From assembly GCF_017833255.1 (NCBI RefSeq), contig NZ_JAFIBU010000001.1, positions 1,612,001 through 1,676,000 on the forward strand: DNA of 64,000 nucleotides, given 5' to 3'. Shown piece after piece: positions 15,975 to 25,179 of this stretch. Position 1 is the stretch's first letter; every line of letters begins with the position of its first letter. The stretch is from Paenibacillus sp. PvR098. GTDB taxonomy: Bacteria; Bacillota; Bacilli; Paenibacillales; NBRC-103111. The position numbers were made by a program, and so were the translations under genes. The notes beneath the pieces are model-generated. The model saw only the letters and a program-made list of their open reading frames with translations. It was not told where the DNA came from and searched no databases.

Positions 15975-17159
15975 ATGCAGCACGTTCCCCAACCATTCAG
16001 CATGTTTACTGTTCCGCAGCCTATCAGAGAAGACGGCGCTGGCGCAACGGATAATGGCCCTCGGGATATCTGGAGGGATCTGGAGAACCCCGACCTGCTG
16101 GTTCCTCCAGCCACAGATGCCGGAACGGTTCCAAACTTGAAGTTCTCTTTCTCTGACACTCATATGGAGTTAAACCACGGCGGTTGGTCACGGCAAGTGA
16201 CAGTTAGACAGCTACCTATCGCCACCACGCTTGCAGGTGTCAATATGCGGCTGACCCCCGGGGGCGTTCGCGAGCTACATTGGCATCAGCAAGCGGAATG
16301 GTCGTTTATGATTTTAGGCAGAGCGCGCATCACGGCCGTTGACCAGAACGGGCAAAACTTCATCGCCGATGTAGGCGTAGGCGATCTTTGGTACTTTCCC
16401 CCTGGCATTCCTCACTCGATACAAGGACTGGACGAAGGCTGCGAGTTTTTACTTGTCTTCGACGACGGGAGTTTCTCGGACCTGAACACCTTCTCCATCT
16501 CCGATTGGTTCGCCCATACGCCGAAGGACGTGCTGTCGGCAAATTTCGGCGTACCGGAAAGCGCCTTTGCCAACATTCCCAGTGGACAGCTGTATATTTT
16601 CCAAGCGGATGTACCTGGCCCACTCGAAACCCAGAAGATACCCGATCCTTACGGTACAGTCCCGCTTAGCCTCACACACCGGCTCCTTGCGCAAAAACCA
16701 ATAAAAACCCCGGGCGGCACAGTGCGTATCGTGGATTCAACCAACTTCCCCATATCCACTAGGATTGCCGCAGCACTGGTTGAAATCGAACCGGGTGGAA
16801 TGAGAGAAATGCACTGGCACCCGAATAACGACGAGTGGCAGTATTACCTCACGGGCACGGCACGCATGACCGTCTTTGCCGCCAACGGTACGGCGCGCAC
16901 ATTCGATTACCGTGCCGGCGATGTAGGGTATGTACCGTTTGCGTTCGGCCATTACATTCAGAACACTGGTAATCAGTCCGTTTGGTTTCTGGAAATGTTC
17001 AAGAGCAACCGCTTCGAAGACGTGTCGTTGAACCAGTGGATGGCGCTGACACCTCGTCAGTTGGTACGAGACAATTTGAATGCGAGCTCCGAGCTTATGG
17101 GCGCGCTACGAAAAGAGAAATGGCCCGTAGTTAAATACGGGGAGCACACAGAAGGATGA
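15975..17159 (+). CDS. oxdC: Bicupin oxalate decarboxylase-like protein with altered lid
   Basis: A 394-residue double cupin similar in order and length to Bacillus OxdC/OxdD, which split oxalate to formate and CO2 using Mn. First-cupin ligands are His102, His104, Glu108 and His147; the second cupin repeats the pattern (HWHPNNDEW ... GHY). The flexible lid that in OxdC reads SENS with the key Glu162 is Ser168-Asp169-Leu170-Asn171 here. Lid changes are known to shift OxdC toward oxalate oxidase activity, so the reaction is uncertain. A GAGGAG site precedes the ATG. It follows the RT element and may be spore- or acid-related. Confidence 0.85.
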   Translation: MQHVPQPFSMFTVPQPIREDGAGATDNGPRDIWRDLENPDLLVPPATDAGTVPNLKFSFSDTHMELNHGGWSRQVTVRQLPIATTLAGVNMRLTPGGVRELHWHQQAEWSFMILGRARITAVDQNGQNFIADVGVGDLWYFPPGIPHSIQGLDEGCEFLLVFDDGSFSDLNTFSISDWFAHTPKDVLSANFGVPESAFANIPSGQLYIFQADVPGPLETQKIPDPYGTVPLSLTHRLLAQKPIKTPGGTVRIVDSTNFPISTRIAAALVEIEPGGMREMHWHPNNDEWQYYLTGTARMTVFAANGTARTFDYRAGDVGYVPFAFGHYIQNTGNQSVWFLEMFKSNRFEDVSLNQWMALTPRQLVRDNLNASSELMGALRKEKWPVVKYGEHTEG

Positions 17160-17301
17160 GGATCTTTTTATACAACTCGGTAACCGCTTCATCACTAAGG
17201 TAGGCTTCAATTAACTCTTTTTCGCCATTAATGGCTTCCCCTCTTGCCTTTATAACTTCCCGTGCAATTTCCGCTGCAAGGTCGTAAACGTTTTTGTACA
17301 T
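17131..17301 (-). CDS. Small hypothetical protein
   Basis: A 56-residue helical protein ([20 protein letters not shown], later [17 protein letters not shown]). The start at 17301 is chosen because GGGAGG lies 8 nt upstream. A longer frame to 17451 has no such site. Its end overlaps the end of the cupin gene on the other strand by 29 bp. Family not recognised. Confidence 0.55.
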   Translation of the reverse strand: MYKNVYDLAAEIAREVIKARGEAINGEKELIEAYLSDEAVTELYKKILILLCAPRI

Positions 17302-17461
17302 GTGCATCCGCCTCCCGACTTTATTATATGAGCCGGAATGATTCAGTTCTCTTCCAATGGAACTTAAAATCTCCAGGCTTAGGTTTTTGCAACAAAATAG
17401 GCTGCTGGACATTTTAATTCGACTCGCTCCGGAATTAAGTAAAGTAAGCAAAGGTAGGTGA

Positions 17462-17608
17462 GTGCTTATCGCAGGTTATTCGGATGAGGTAGTATCGGTT
17501 ATCGGAAGGACCATCATTGTGATCGGCGTGTCTGCTTTATTATTAGGCAACGTATATTTATTAGGCCATGAAGTGAAGCGTATTAAGCAAAAAAAGATCC
17601 GATACTAA
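17462..17608 (+). CDS. Small membrane protein
   Basis: A 48-residue protein starting at GTG with one hydrophobic segment (TIIVIGVSALLLGNVYLLG) and a basic tail (HEVKRIKQKKIRY). It is probably a single-pass membrane peptide with the tail in the cytoplasm. The ribosome site AGGTAGGTGA is very close to the start. Family not recognised. Confidence 0.5.
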   Translation: MLIAGYSDEVVSVIGRTIIVIGVSALLLGNVYLLGHEVKRIKQKKIRY

Positions 17609-17657
17609 TGCATCGCTCTTTACCGTTCTCCGGCAAAGCCATCATTTTGGCCTGCCA

Positions 17658-17700
17658 AGGGGCGCTGTTTGCTTATGCGGACAGCGCCTCTATTAATTAA
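17658..17700 (+). terminator. Terminator-like hairpin after the small membrane protein
   Basis: GGGGCGCTGT (17659-17668) pairs with ACAGCGCCTC (17681-17690), followed by TATTAATTAAAACTTTT. The T-tract is imperfect. Confidence 0.5.
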
Positions 17701-17814
17701 AACTTTTATATTTGCCATTACTTTTCGTCCACTCCTTATTACTGCGGCTGCCCGTTACCTTAAGACCGGTTCAAGCATATTTTGGGACATATATCATATT
17801 CGTGGCCTAGTACC

Positions 17815-17842
17815 AAGACCCTTTTCGAGGGGTCTTTTTCTT
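17815..17842 (+). terminator. Rho-independent terminator
   Basis: AGACCC, a TTTTCGA loop, GGGTCT and a T-rich tail. No complete gene lies just upstream, so the gene it served may be lost. Confidence 0.65.
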
Positions 17843-17866
17843 TTTCAGGAGGTTTTTAGAAATGAG

Positions 17867-18279
17867 ACTCATTAAAACGAAGCAGGACATTGTCACTTAG
17901 CGTCGCGCGGGAGTGCTTCCTGCGGTGTTTCTCGATCAGGTCGAGGACTACTTCAACCAGTACTTCTGAAGGCTGGCGGCTCAGAGGAATCGGCCTGCAA
18001 TCAAGGCCCTTCTCCGCGATGTAGAGGAAGGGAAAATCCAGGAAGTCTTGGTTTGGAAACTGGGTCGCACAGCAGATCGATGCGCTGACGGATCGCGGCG
18101 TACGGCTGCAGATGGATTCGCTCCCATTGCTCACTCTGCCCGACAAGAATCAGGGCCATCGGGCTTTGAGCGTCCATCTTGAAGTTGAGCAGAAAGCGAA
18201 CCTCTTCCAGCATCTCTCGATCCAGAAGATGCGCTTCATCTACAACCACGACGGGCTTTATCCGTTCTGAAAAAGTCAC
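17867..18279 (-). pseudogene. Remnant of ExeA/TniB-like transposition ATPase
   Basis: The frame at 18001-18279 contains a Walker B-type VVVVDEAHLLDREMLEEVRF, then LILVGQSEQWERI and YAAIRQRIDL, as in AAA ATPases that work with DDE transposases (ExeA/IstB/TniB relatives). The Walker A part is missing. After IDL the homology continues only in another frame (SEVLVEVVLDLIEKHRRKHS) up to about 17870. It is a decayed piece of a transposon; the transposase gene is absent. Confidence 0.6.
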
Positions 18280-18471
18280 TCTGCACGAACGGCAAAATTA
18301 ACGCAGAAGCACCCCAGGCGGGATGCCCTAAACAGGCAAAAATCTTCAGTAAATTAACTCCTTTTTGTCTTTAGAGCGATAAAGCATCAATAAAATTGAA
18401 TTCGTCATATAGGACTTGTAATCTAAATATCCTTTAGAAAGAAGGAATTTATAATCGGCAAGGAGCAAATT

Positions 18472-20004
18472 ATGGTTCTCTCTAAATTTGTAGATGAGCT
18501 TCCAATTCCCACGATTTTAATGCCCACATGGAAAGATCAGTTTTATACTTATTACGAAGTCAATATGACGGAATTCAAGCAATCACTCCATAGTGAGTTA
18601 AATGATACAACTGTATGGGGCTATGAAGGAGGCTATCCAGGCCCTACCATTGAAGTAGAAAGCGCAGAAATCGTGTTAATCAAATGGATCAACAATCTTC
18701 CAGACAAGCATCTTCTGCCGGTAGACTATACGGTGCATGGTGCCCATGTGGATGTACCTGAAGTACGAACGGTGGTACACGTACACGGCGCTTGCGTGGA
18801 ATGGGAAAGCGATGGCTACCCTGAGGCTTGGTTTACAAAGGGATTCAAACAAGTCGGCCCCTATTTTAGAAAGCAAGTATATCGATATGATAATTGCAGT
18901 CAGGCTAGTACTCTCTGGTATCATGACCATACGCTTGGGACTACTAGGCTTAATATTTATGCTGGATTGGCAGGTTTGTATCTGATCAGAGATCAACAGG
19001 AGCGTTTATTGAATTTACCAAACGGGAAATATGAGGTCCCTCTTATTATCCAAGACAAGACTTTCAATAATGATGGGTCTCTTTTTTATCCGAAGCAGCC
19101 GGAAAAACCGGTTCCAGGTTTAGAAACATCCATCGTACCTGAATTTGTTGGGGATACCATTGTCGTGAATGGCAAAGTATGGCCTTATTTAAAAGTGGAA
19201 CCACGCAAATATCGATTTAGGCTGCTAAACGCGGCCAACACCCGATTCTTTAGGATTAAGCTTGATTCAGGACAACTTATGTATCAAATTGCGACGGATG
19301 GAGGATTCATGCAGTACCCGATAGGAGTCACAGAAATCATGTTGGCCCCTGCAGAACGAGCAGATGTGATCATTGATTTCACCAATCTTGAGGGCAAGAA
19401 TGTTATCATGACAAATGATGCCCCCGCTCCTTTTCCAACCGGAGATCCGGTAGATGATAATACTGGTACTGTCATGCAATTTAGAGTGACTCTTCCGCTG
19501 TCAAGTGTTGACACGAGTGTTATTCCGGCTTATTTGATGCCTCTTCCAAATAGGAAAGAACAGTCAGCTTCAAAGTTACGATACCTAACCTTAAACGATA
19601 ATATGGATAAGTACGGTCGTGAATTCATGCTTTTGGATAATAAAAAGTGGGATGCCCCGATAACAGAAAATCCAAAATTGGGATCAACCGAAATATGGTA
19701 TCTAATTAACTTAACTACCGATACACACCCTATTCACCTTCACTTAATTGATTTCGAAATATTAGACCGAAGAAATTTCGATGTGGAAAAGTATAACAAG
19801 GAGAAAATTATCTATTATACAGGTTCGGCCATACCTCCAGAACCACAAGAACGAGGAAGGAAGGATACAGTAAGAGCCAATCCTAACCAGGTAACCCGAA
19901 TTATTATGAATTTTGGTCCTTATACCGGGTTGTATGTTTGGCACTGTCATATCCTGGAGCATGAAGATTATGAGATGATGAGACCGTATATTGTTATCCG
20001 ATAG
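18472..20004 (+). CDS. cotA: Multicopper oxidase, CotA-type spore coat laccase
   Basis: A 510-residue protein of CotA length with the four copper-binding segments: HVHG near residue 104, WYHDH near 151, HPIHLH near 424 and WHCHILEHED near 492. No signal peptide, as expected for CotA, which reaches the spore coat from the mother cell. It oxidises phenolic compounds with reduction of oxygen to water and helps form brown coat pigment. An AAGGAG site 7 nt before the ATG supports the start. It is a single gene; control is probably by a sporulation sigma factor, which I could not confirm. Confidence 0.88.
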   Translation: MVLSKFVDELPIPTILMPTWKDQFYTYYEVNMTEFKQSLHSELNDTTVWGYEGGYPGPTIEVESAEIVLIKWINNLPDKHLLPVDYTVHGAHVDVPEVRTVVHVHGACVEWESDGYPEAWFTKGFKQVGPYFRKQVYRYDNCSQASTLWYHDHTLGTTRLNIYAGLAGLYLIRDQQERLLNLPNGKYEVPLIIQDKTFNNDGSLFYPKQPEKPVPGLETSIVPEFVGDTIVVNGKVWPYLKVEPRKYRFRLLNAANTRFFRIKLDSGQLMYQIATDGGFMQYPIGVTEIMLAPAERADVIIDFTNLEGKNVIMTNDAPAPFPTGDPVDDNTGTVMQFRVTLPLSSVDTSVIPAYLMPLPNRKEQSASKLRYLTLNDNMDKYGREFMLLDNKKWDAPITENPKLGSTEIWYLINLTTDTHPIHLHLIDFEILDRRNFDVEKYNKEKIIYYTGSAIPPEPQERGRKDTVRANPNQVTRIIMNFGPYTGLYVWHCHILEHEDYEMMRPYIVIR

Positions 20005-20053
20005 ATAAAACTTGAGAAATCATAATATCTCATCGTTTTTAATTATTTATGGC

Positions 20054-20375
20054 TTACGTGTCCGTCATTACACCGCCGTTGACATGAAGCACCTTCCCAG
20101 TTACGAAGGAGGAATCTTCGGACGCCAAATAAATGTATGTTGGAGCAAGCTCAAAAGGCTGTCCCGCACGTTTCATAGGCGTTTCTAAACCGAACGTTTT
20201 CACATATTCAGCCGAATAACTTGAAACGATCAGCGGGGTCCAAATTGATCCCGGAGCGACGGCATTGACCCGGATGCCCTTACGGACCAATTGCAGCGCC
20301 AATGAACGAGTAAACGATACAATCGCGCCTTTTGTCGAGGAATAATCCACGCGCAAAGGTGCGCCCACATACGCG
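20054..20375 (-). pseudogene. Short-chain dehydrogenase, C-terminal fragment
   Basis: The frame encodes the second half of an SDR: the YxxxK active-site segment VDYSSTKGAIVSFTRSLALQ, then GIRVNAVAPGSIWTP, and the C-terminus SSFVTGKVLHVNGGV. The nucleotide-binding half is missing; the sequence joins a polyphosphate kinase fragment at about 20376. It is not expected to be functional. Confidence 0.8.
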
Positions 20376-21245
20376 GGAATGCTCCAAAAACCGGTCCACT
20401 ATGCTTCGCACCGTGATGTTTTCGCTTAATCCCGGCACCCCCGGACGCAGCACGCAAATGCCGCGAATGAGCAGATCAATTTTCACACCGGCACGCGAGG
20501 CTTCATAAAGCCGGTCAACCATCTCGCGATGCGATAAAGCGTTCATCTTCGCGATGATTCTCGCCGGCCTGCCTGCCTTGGCATGAGCGATTTCCCGACG
20601 GATGTACTCAAACAGAGCAGGCTTCAGATGAAAAGGGGCCACGCAGAGAGCCTTCCAATGAAGCGGCGTTGAATAGCCGGTGATCTCGTTGAACAACGCG
20701 GTCACATCCTCCCCAATGCGGGGATTCGAGGTGAACAAGCCGATATCGGTATACAGCTTGGAGGTAGCGTCGTTATATAATTCCCGGTTCCGATGTGTAT
20801 GTACCGCTGAAGCAAGCTTCTCTCCTGCCGGATAATAAGCGCCACCTTGGCATGGGTTTTCAGCCCGACCAGACCGTAAATGACATGGCAGCCGGCCTGC
20901 TCCAGCTTTTTGGCCCAAGCGATGTTGCGTTCCTCATCAAACCGTGCCTTCAGCTCCAGCACCACCGTCAGCTCCTTTCCGGCTTTTGCGGCGAGGGCGA
21001 GAGAACGCACGATGACAGAATCGCCGCTTACCCGGTACAGCGTCATTTTGATGGCCATCACCGCCGGGTCATTCGCCGCATCCGCGATAAAATCGGTGAC
21101 CGCTTCGAACGTTTCGTAGGGGTGGAACACAAGGACGTCGCGCTGCCGGATCACTTGAAATAAATCATCGGTTTCCCTAAACTCCGGTGGGTAAATCGGC
21201 TCGGCTTTGGGATAACGCAGCTTGTCTTGTCCCGGAAGAGATCCA
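20376..21245 (-). pseudogene. ppk1: Polyphosphate kinase 1, internal fragment with frameshift
   Basis: Two frames together encode the central and C-terminal catalytic parts of PPK1: RPRRFGSLPGQDKLRYPKAE, DVLVFHPYETFEAVTDFIAD and KTHAKVALIIRQE to GTGNY in one frame, then NDATSKLYTDIGLFTSNPRI to SENITVRSIVDRFLEHSRV in another. The shift lies near 20790. The N-terminal half and the last residues are missing. The left end is fused to an SDR piece and the right end to the start of another gene, so this is a deletion scar. Confidence 0.85.
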
Positions 21246-21311
21246 AAGCGTCGAGGCCGCAAATGCGAGCGCGGCGCCCACGATCAGCTTTTCCGTGTTT
21301 CTTTCCAGCAT
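21240..21311 (-). pseudogene. N-terminal fragment of an unrecognised small gene
   Basis: An AAGGAGG site precedes an ATG at 21311 that starts MLERNTEKLIVGAALAFAAS and then runs into the ppk1 fragment within about 10 codons. It looks like the first 20-25 codons of a membrane-associated small protein, cut by the same rearrangement. The family is not named. Confidence 0.5.
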
Positions 21312-21358
21312 GAGCGGTAACCTCCTTAAAGTTAACTATGAAAAAGCCTATCCCGCAG

Positions 21359-22141
21359 CTATGCCGCGGAATAGGAAAGAAGCGATATTTGCGCATGAAT
21401 ATCGTATGCATCAAGTATCTCTTGAACATTTAATGAGAACGCTCCAATATAATCACGCAAATTCGCAGCAATGTTAGGCGCATCGTCCTTAAGTTTATGT
21501 AAGGTGAAGTTGCTGGTGTTATAAAAGCGCATACCTGTTGCCCGCTCAAAGAACGGCGCTTTGTTACTGAAATTGAGGGTTTTATCCAACTCTAATACCT
21601 TGTCTTTGGTGGACAACAACACACTGTCCAGGCGTGCGAGTACGGTGAAAGGCAATATAACGTAACCATATTCACTCTGTTTGTAATCACCACGAAGCAA
21701 TTCAGCAATCTTCCATATAAAGTTTGTGTATTCATTAATGTTTATATCGTTTGATTCATTTTTCTTGTCCTCCATGTTCTGTATTTGTGCCCGAAGTAAG
21801 GCGAGTCCTTGAACATTAATTTCCTTACACATTAGATCTCTAATCAAGCCCCACAGTTCAACGTTGGCTTTTATGTAGGCGGATATATCTGGCGGAGGCG
21901 CATTTTTGGCATTAGCGTATATTTCGAATATTCCGTGACGTAGCTTGTCATTAGGGCCGTATTGCTCGACTAGCCTTAACAATACCGGCTCGGATGGGAA
22001 GTTAATGCCATTTTCAATGTCGCTTAGAGACGCGTTACTGATTTCCACAGCCAAAGCTGCTTGCCTCTTTGAAAGTTTGCGGTCCTCTCGTGCCATTCTT
22101 AGCTTCTTTCCGAGAGCAATCTTATCTCTTGTACTTGTCAA
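21359..22141 (-). CDS. HTH protein fused to HsdM N-terminal domain, probably truncated
   Basis: A 260-residue product. Residues about 8-65 form an XRE-type helix-turn-helix (LGKKLRMAREDRKLSKRQAA, then SLSDIENGINFPSE). Residues about 135-258 resemble the N-terminal domain of type I restriction methylases (HsdM_N): FIWKIAELLRGDYKQSEYGY, VILPFTVLARLDSVL and FYNTSNFTLHKLKDDA. The frame stops at ILDAYDIHAQI, just where the methyltransferase domain should begin. It is either a truncated HTH-methylase or a stand-alone regulator using this fold. Neighbours are gene scars and defence genes. Confidence 0.65.
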   Translation of the reverse strand: MTSTRDKIALGKKLRMAREDRKLSKRQAALAVEISNASLSDIENGINFPSEPVLLRLVEQYGPNDKLRHGIFEIYANAKNAPPPDISAYIKANVELWGLIRDLMCKEINVQGLALLRAQIQNMEDKKNESNDININEYTNFIWKIAELLRGDYKQSEYGYVILPFTVLARLDSVLLSTKDKVLELDKTLNFSNKAPFFERATGMRFYNTSNFTLHKLKDDAPNIAANLRDYIGAFSLNVQEILDAYDIHAQISLLSYSAA

Positions 22142-22414
22142 AGATTTTTAGAGTTTGTCGAGGTGTGGTACAAAAATATGTCCTATGCCTATCCAGAATT
22201 ATCAAATCTCGATCACCACGAAAATGTAGTAATCTGACATCATTCAGTACAGCCTGAATACAGAATAAGACATCGACTACGGGTTTCTTATTACTTATAA
22301 CGAAAAACTAGAACTAGCAAAGTTGATGACATAGCAATTGGGGAGGTAACCCATAGAACACGATTATTTGAAAACAATTTGTAACCGAAAGATATCGCTT
22401 CGTAGATGAATGGC

Positions 22415-22445
22415 AAAAAGCCCCTACAGATGCAGGAGCTTTTGA
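22415..22445 (+). terminator. Terminator-like hairpin
   Basis: AAAAGCCCCT and AGGAGCTTTT pair across an ACAGATGC loop. The near-symmetric A and T runs allow function on either strand. It lies in a 940-bp stretch (22142-23085) with no supported gene. Confidence 0.5.
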
Positions 22446-22595
22446 ACCCACGGTATTTTTCACTCTTACTGTTTCACTCGCATTAGTCTTAAGCGTTTAA
22501 TGCAACCAAGAGTGTGGCCCATTTTTGACAGGACGAGGATCCAAACGTACCAATCCAGGGACCAGAATCACTAAAGCGATCACGGTCTTATTGGT

Positions 22596-22710
22596 TGTCT
22601 CAAACTTTGAGAATGTCCCTATAGTTGAAATGCGTGCTGTCGGTTTTTTTTATCTCAATGTTTAAGACTTTATCTCAAAGTTTATGCTTAATCTCAAACC
22701 TTTTGACAGT
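22596..22710. repeat. Four copies of an ATCTCAAA-type repeat, possible transposon end
   Basis: The motif occurs as TGTCTCAAACTTTGAGA (22596-22612), TATCTCAATGTTTAAGACTT (22651), TATCTCAAAGTTTATGCTTA (22671) and AATCTCAAACCTTTTGACAG (22690). The last three are spaced about 19-20 bp apart. Closely spaced repeats of 20 bp next to a TGT terminus resemble transposase-binding arrays at the ends of Tn7/Tn5053-like transposons. No transposase is adjacent. The rest of 22142-23085 shows nothing else I can support. Confidence 0.35.
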
Positions 22711-23085
22711 TAACATATGAAAAATCACAAAAACTATGATGAATCATAAAAGTTGCTAAAAGAAGGGCTAAAAACCCTTGTTCTCAGTACAAATTTGTCT
22801 CATAAAAAATGAAAAGCGATACTGGTTCTATTCTTTGGCATCAGTCTTGGCTCGTAGAAATCGCTAAATCCTCTTGTAAACAAATTTCCCATATATACAT
22901 GCCATTCATGATTATACAGTAGCGTTTTGACGACGTGTATACAATGCATAAATCAGCATAAAAAAGGACCAGAGACATCTCTGGCCATGCAACTAAAGTT
23001 CACTGGATAGTTTTAGTTTCGAATCACAACAAATCAGTCATGTTGCCATGATGAGACAAAATGAAAAGCATCTTCGAGTAATCTT

Positions 23086-24150
23086 TTACAATATTTCCGC
23101 AATAATATTTTCATAGCTTGAATCTAGAATAGCTCTGGGATTTTGGTTATATCCAAGTTCTTCTTTTGTATATCTAGATACGCTACTGGAAAGATAGTCC
23201 CTTAGTAATCTGTCTGTAATATACTTATTATTTCGTAGGACTTCTGATACTTCACCACTTATTGCCTTAACTAAATGATGAGTCCAGATTCCATTATTCA
23301 AGAGATCACTTGAATAAGAGCTTTGTCCTGGTTGGCAAGATAGAAATGTTGCATAATACGGAAATTCATTTGTTAGTAATACTAGCTCCTCATCATTAAT
23401 ATCAGTAATTTGGCTACGCTCATTTTCATCCTGAAAACTTTGAGCACAAGCATCGATAAAAATAAGTGCATTTTCACACTTAGATTTTCGTAAAGGATCA
23501 AGTAGAATCTTGCGTAGGGAAATTGCAGTTTCTGCAATATGGTATTGATGCATGTCGTAAGTTGATAGGTAATTCGTGATACCATTATGGAAACCATGCC
23601 CAACTTAATAGAACACTAAGCGATCTTCTTTTGTTAAATAATTAAATAATCCTCTTAAATCATACTCTAAACTACTTTTCAAAGCTTTTTCATCCATAAA
23701 CATGTAGATATCATTTTCATCTACATTCAACGACTTAATTAATGCTTCTTTGAATTTAAGTGCATCATTAGTAGCATACTTTACCTTTGATACTTGATTT
23801 TCGTCTCTAGGTGCATAATTTTCTATTGCTATAATAATTGCTAAAGTTTTTTGAGGCCTAGAAACATTTAATTGAGGTTTATATTCTGATGTCTTTTTTT
23901 CTAAGACAATATTAGATTCTTCTCTGATATACTTTTGGCTCTCCAACAATACATCATTGTCTGCTTTTTCTGTTTTAATCACAAAAATGGATTGTTCTCC
24001 ACTTTGTACCCAGTTATAAGTTACTTCTGGGATTGGTGAAAGTAGGGAAATTGCTCTTTTTGTAATATCAATAACCTGGAAATCAGTACTAAGTCCAACA
24101 ATTTCATTTGAAGTAGGTGAATTTTCTTTAAGTCCAAAAATATAGGCCAC
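23086..24150 (-). pseudogene. Schlafen/AlbA-like plus caspase-like protein, broken by one stop codon
   Basis: Read through a TAA at 23603-23605, one frame spans 355 codons. The first 90 residues resemble the end of an AlbA_2/Schlafen DNA-binding domain (SNEIVGLSTDFQVIDITKRA). A caspase-like peptidase domain follows: KTLAIIIAIENYAP, then the His motif read as FY-stop-VGHGFHNG, and the catalytic Cys in ALIFIDACAQSFQDE. The stop replaces a residue that is usually tyrosine beside the catalytic histidine. The 5' end is also cut inside a palindrome at 24142-24190. It is probably an inactivated defence effector. Confidence 0.7.
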
Positions 24151-24190
24151 GGCATTGACTGCTTCTACTGCAGTCGATGACGTGGCCTAT
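24142..24190. repeat. Long palindrome at the truncated caspase gene
   Basis: ATAGGCCACG and CGTGGCCTAT, with further pairing of ATTGACTGC and GCAGTCGAT inside, enclose a 7-nt loop. T-runs on both sides make it a possible two-way terminator. It overlaps the first codons of the caspase frame, so it may mark a fold-back rearrangement. The remainder of 24191-24515 contains no supported gene. Confidence 0.6.
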
Positions 24191-24515
24191 TTTTGACTAA
24201 TTATTTTCTCGCTGGATAGGAACCCGATTAAGTATTAGTAAGTGCCCCGGGATAATTATAAACAAAATAGGAACTAAAGATATTATGACGGAGTAGAATA
24301 TGTTTGAAATGGTCACAGACAAAAATTCATTAAGATATTTCGCAAAAAAGAAACAAACATAGGAGAGTCTCTATCGGAAGGCAAGTCCTTATGGTGAAAT
24401 AGCTTATATAAGCAGAAGCAATGATTGGGACCTCTTACACACAGCCATTAGCGTCATCAAACAAATAAGACTTGAGGCGCTCCAGAATTCATCTACAAAC
24501 CCTATGGGTTTATTC

Positions 24516-25157
24516 TTAATCGGCACGTAAATTGGCCATAACTTTTCGATAAGTTTCCTCGTAATCCGCAAATCGGTGCACAATAGCTATGGTGAAAAAG
24601 TTAGTGTTCATAACGCACATCTGAATTTCACCACCAATACCCACTTTATCTTCGGTTTTAATATCGTCTCTCCGTTTCTGCTCTTCCATCATTTCAATCA
24701 GAGCTTTATCATAGTTATCATTATTGTCAAATATCGTATAAACGAGCTCAGTTTCGAGAGGAGGCTTTGTCCCTATACCATAAACCATTAACTCTGACTC
24801 AAATTGCTTCTCTTTTCGATAAGCATAGCCCTTGAGCTTATCTTCTTTTTCAGAATAGCCAAAATGATAAACGGTTGCAGATAATTCATCAGGATACTTA
24901 CTATCCAGTTCACGTAAAAACTGTGTAGCATATCGATCGACATATTCAATATCTCTAGAAACAATCTTTGTCTGAATAATAATATGCCAATTAAGCAGCA
25001 ATTCCAGGTTTCCTGTTCCGCACATAATTGTTCTGATATGAGGCAAAGGAAATATTTTGGACACGAACTTAAATGGTTCTTTATCCTCTCTGGAAGCTAA
25101 TGTATCCATGGAAACCACTATCTCCTGTTCCGTTAGGATGAAATTCAATGCTGTCAA
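24516..25157 (-). CDS. Proteasome-like Ntn hydrolase candidate, SIR2 partner
   Basis: A 213-residue protein starting at TTG after GGAGG. The second residue is Thr; removing the initiator Met would expose it. Counting that Thr as 1, Asp17 (VSMDTLAS) and Lys33 (FVSKIF) fall exactly where proteasome beta subunits and HslV have their catalytic triad, and CGTG follows at 45-48. The segment VGIGGEIQMCVMN near the end also suits an Ntn fold. It lies 22 bp after the SIR2 gene, so they form one operon. This reading is from pattern only; the protein is not one I know. Confidence 0.6.
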   Translation of the reverse strand: MTALNFILTEQEIVVSMDTLASREDKEPFKFVSKIFPLPHIRTIMCGTGNLELLLNWHIIIQTKIVSRDIEYVDRYATQFLRELDSKYPDELSATVYHFGYSEKEDKLKGYAYRKEKQFESELMVYGIGTKPPLETELVYTIFDNNDNYDKALIEMMEEQKRRDDIKTEDKVGIGGEIQMCVMNTNFFTIAIVHRFADYEETYRKVMANLRAD

Positions 25158-25179
25158 TCTGGCTCCTCCAATTTCAAGA

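Noticed and set aside
22142-23085. Hidden gene in the 940-bp stretch
   Set aside because: Short frames only, none with a ribosome site or recognisable motif on either strand.
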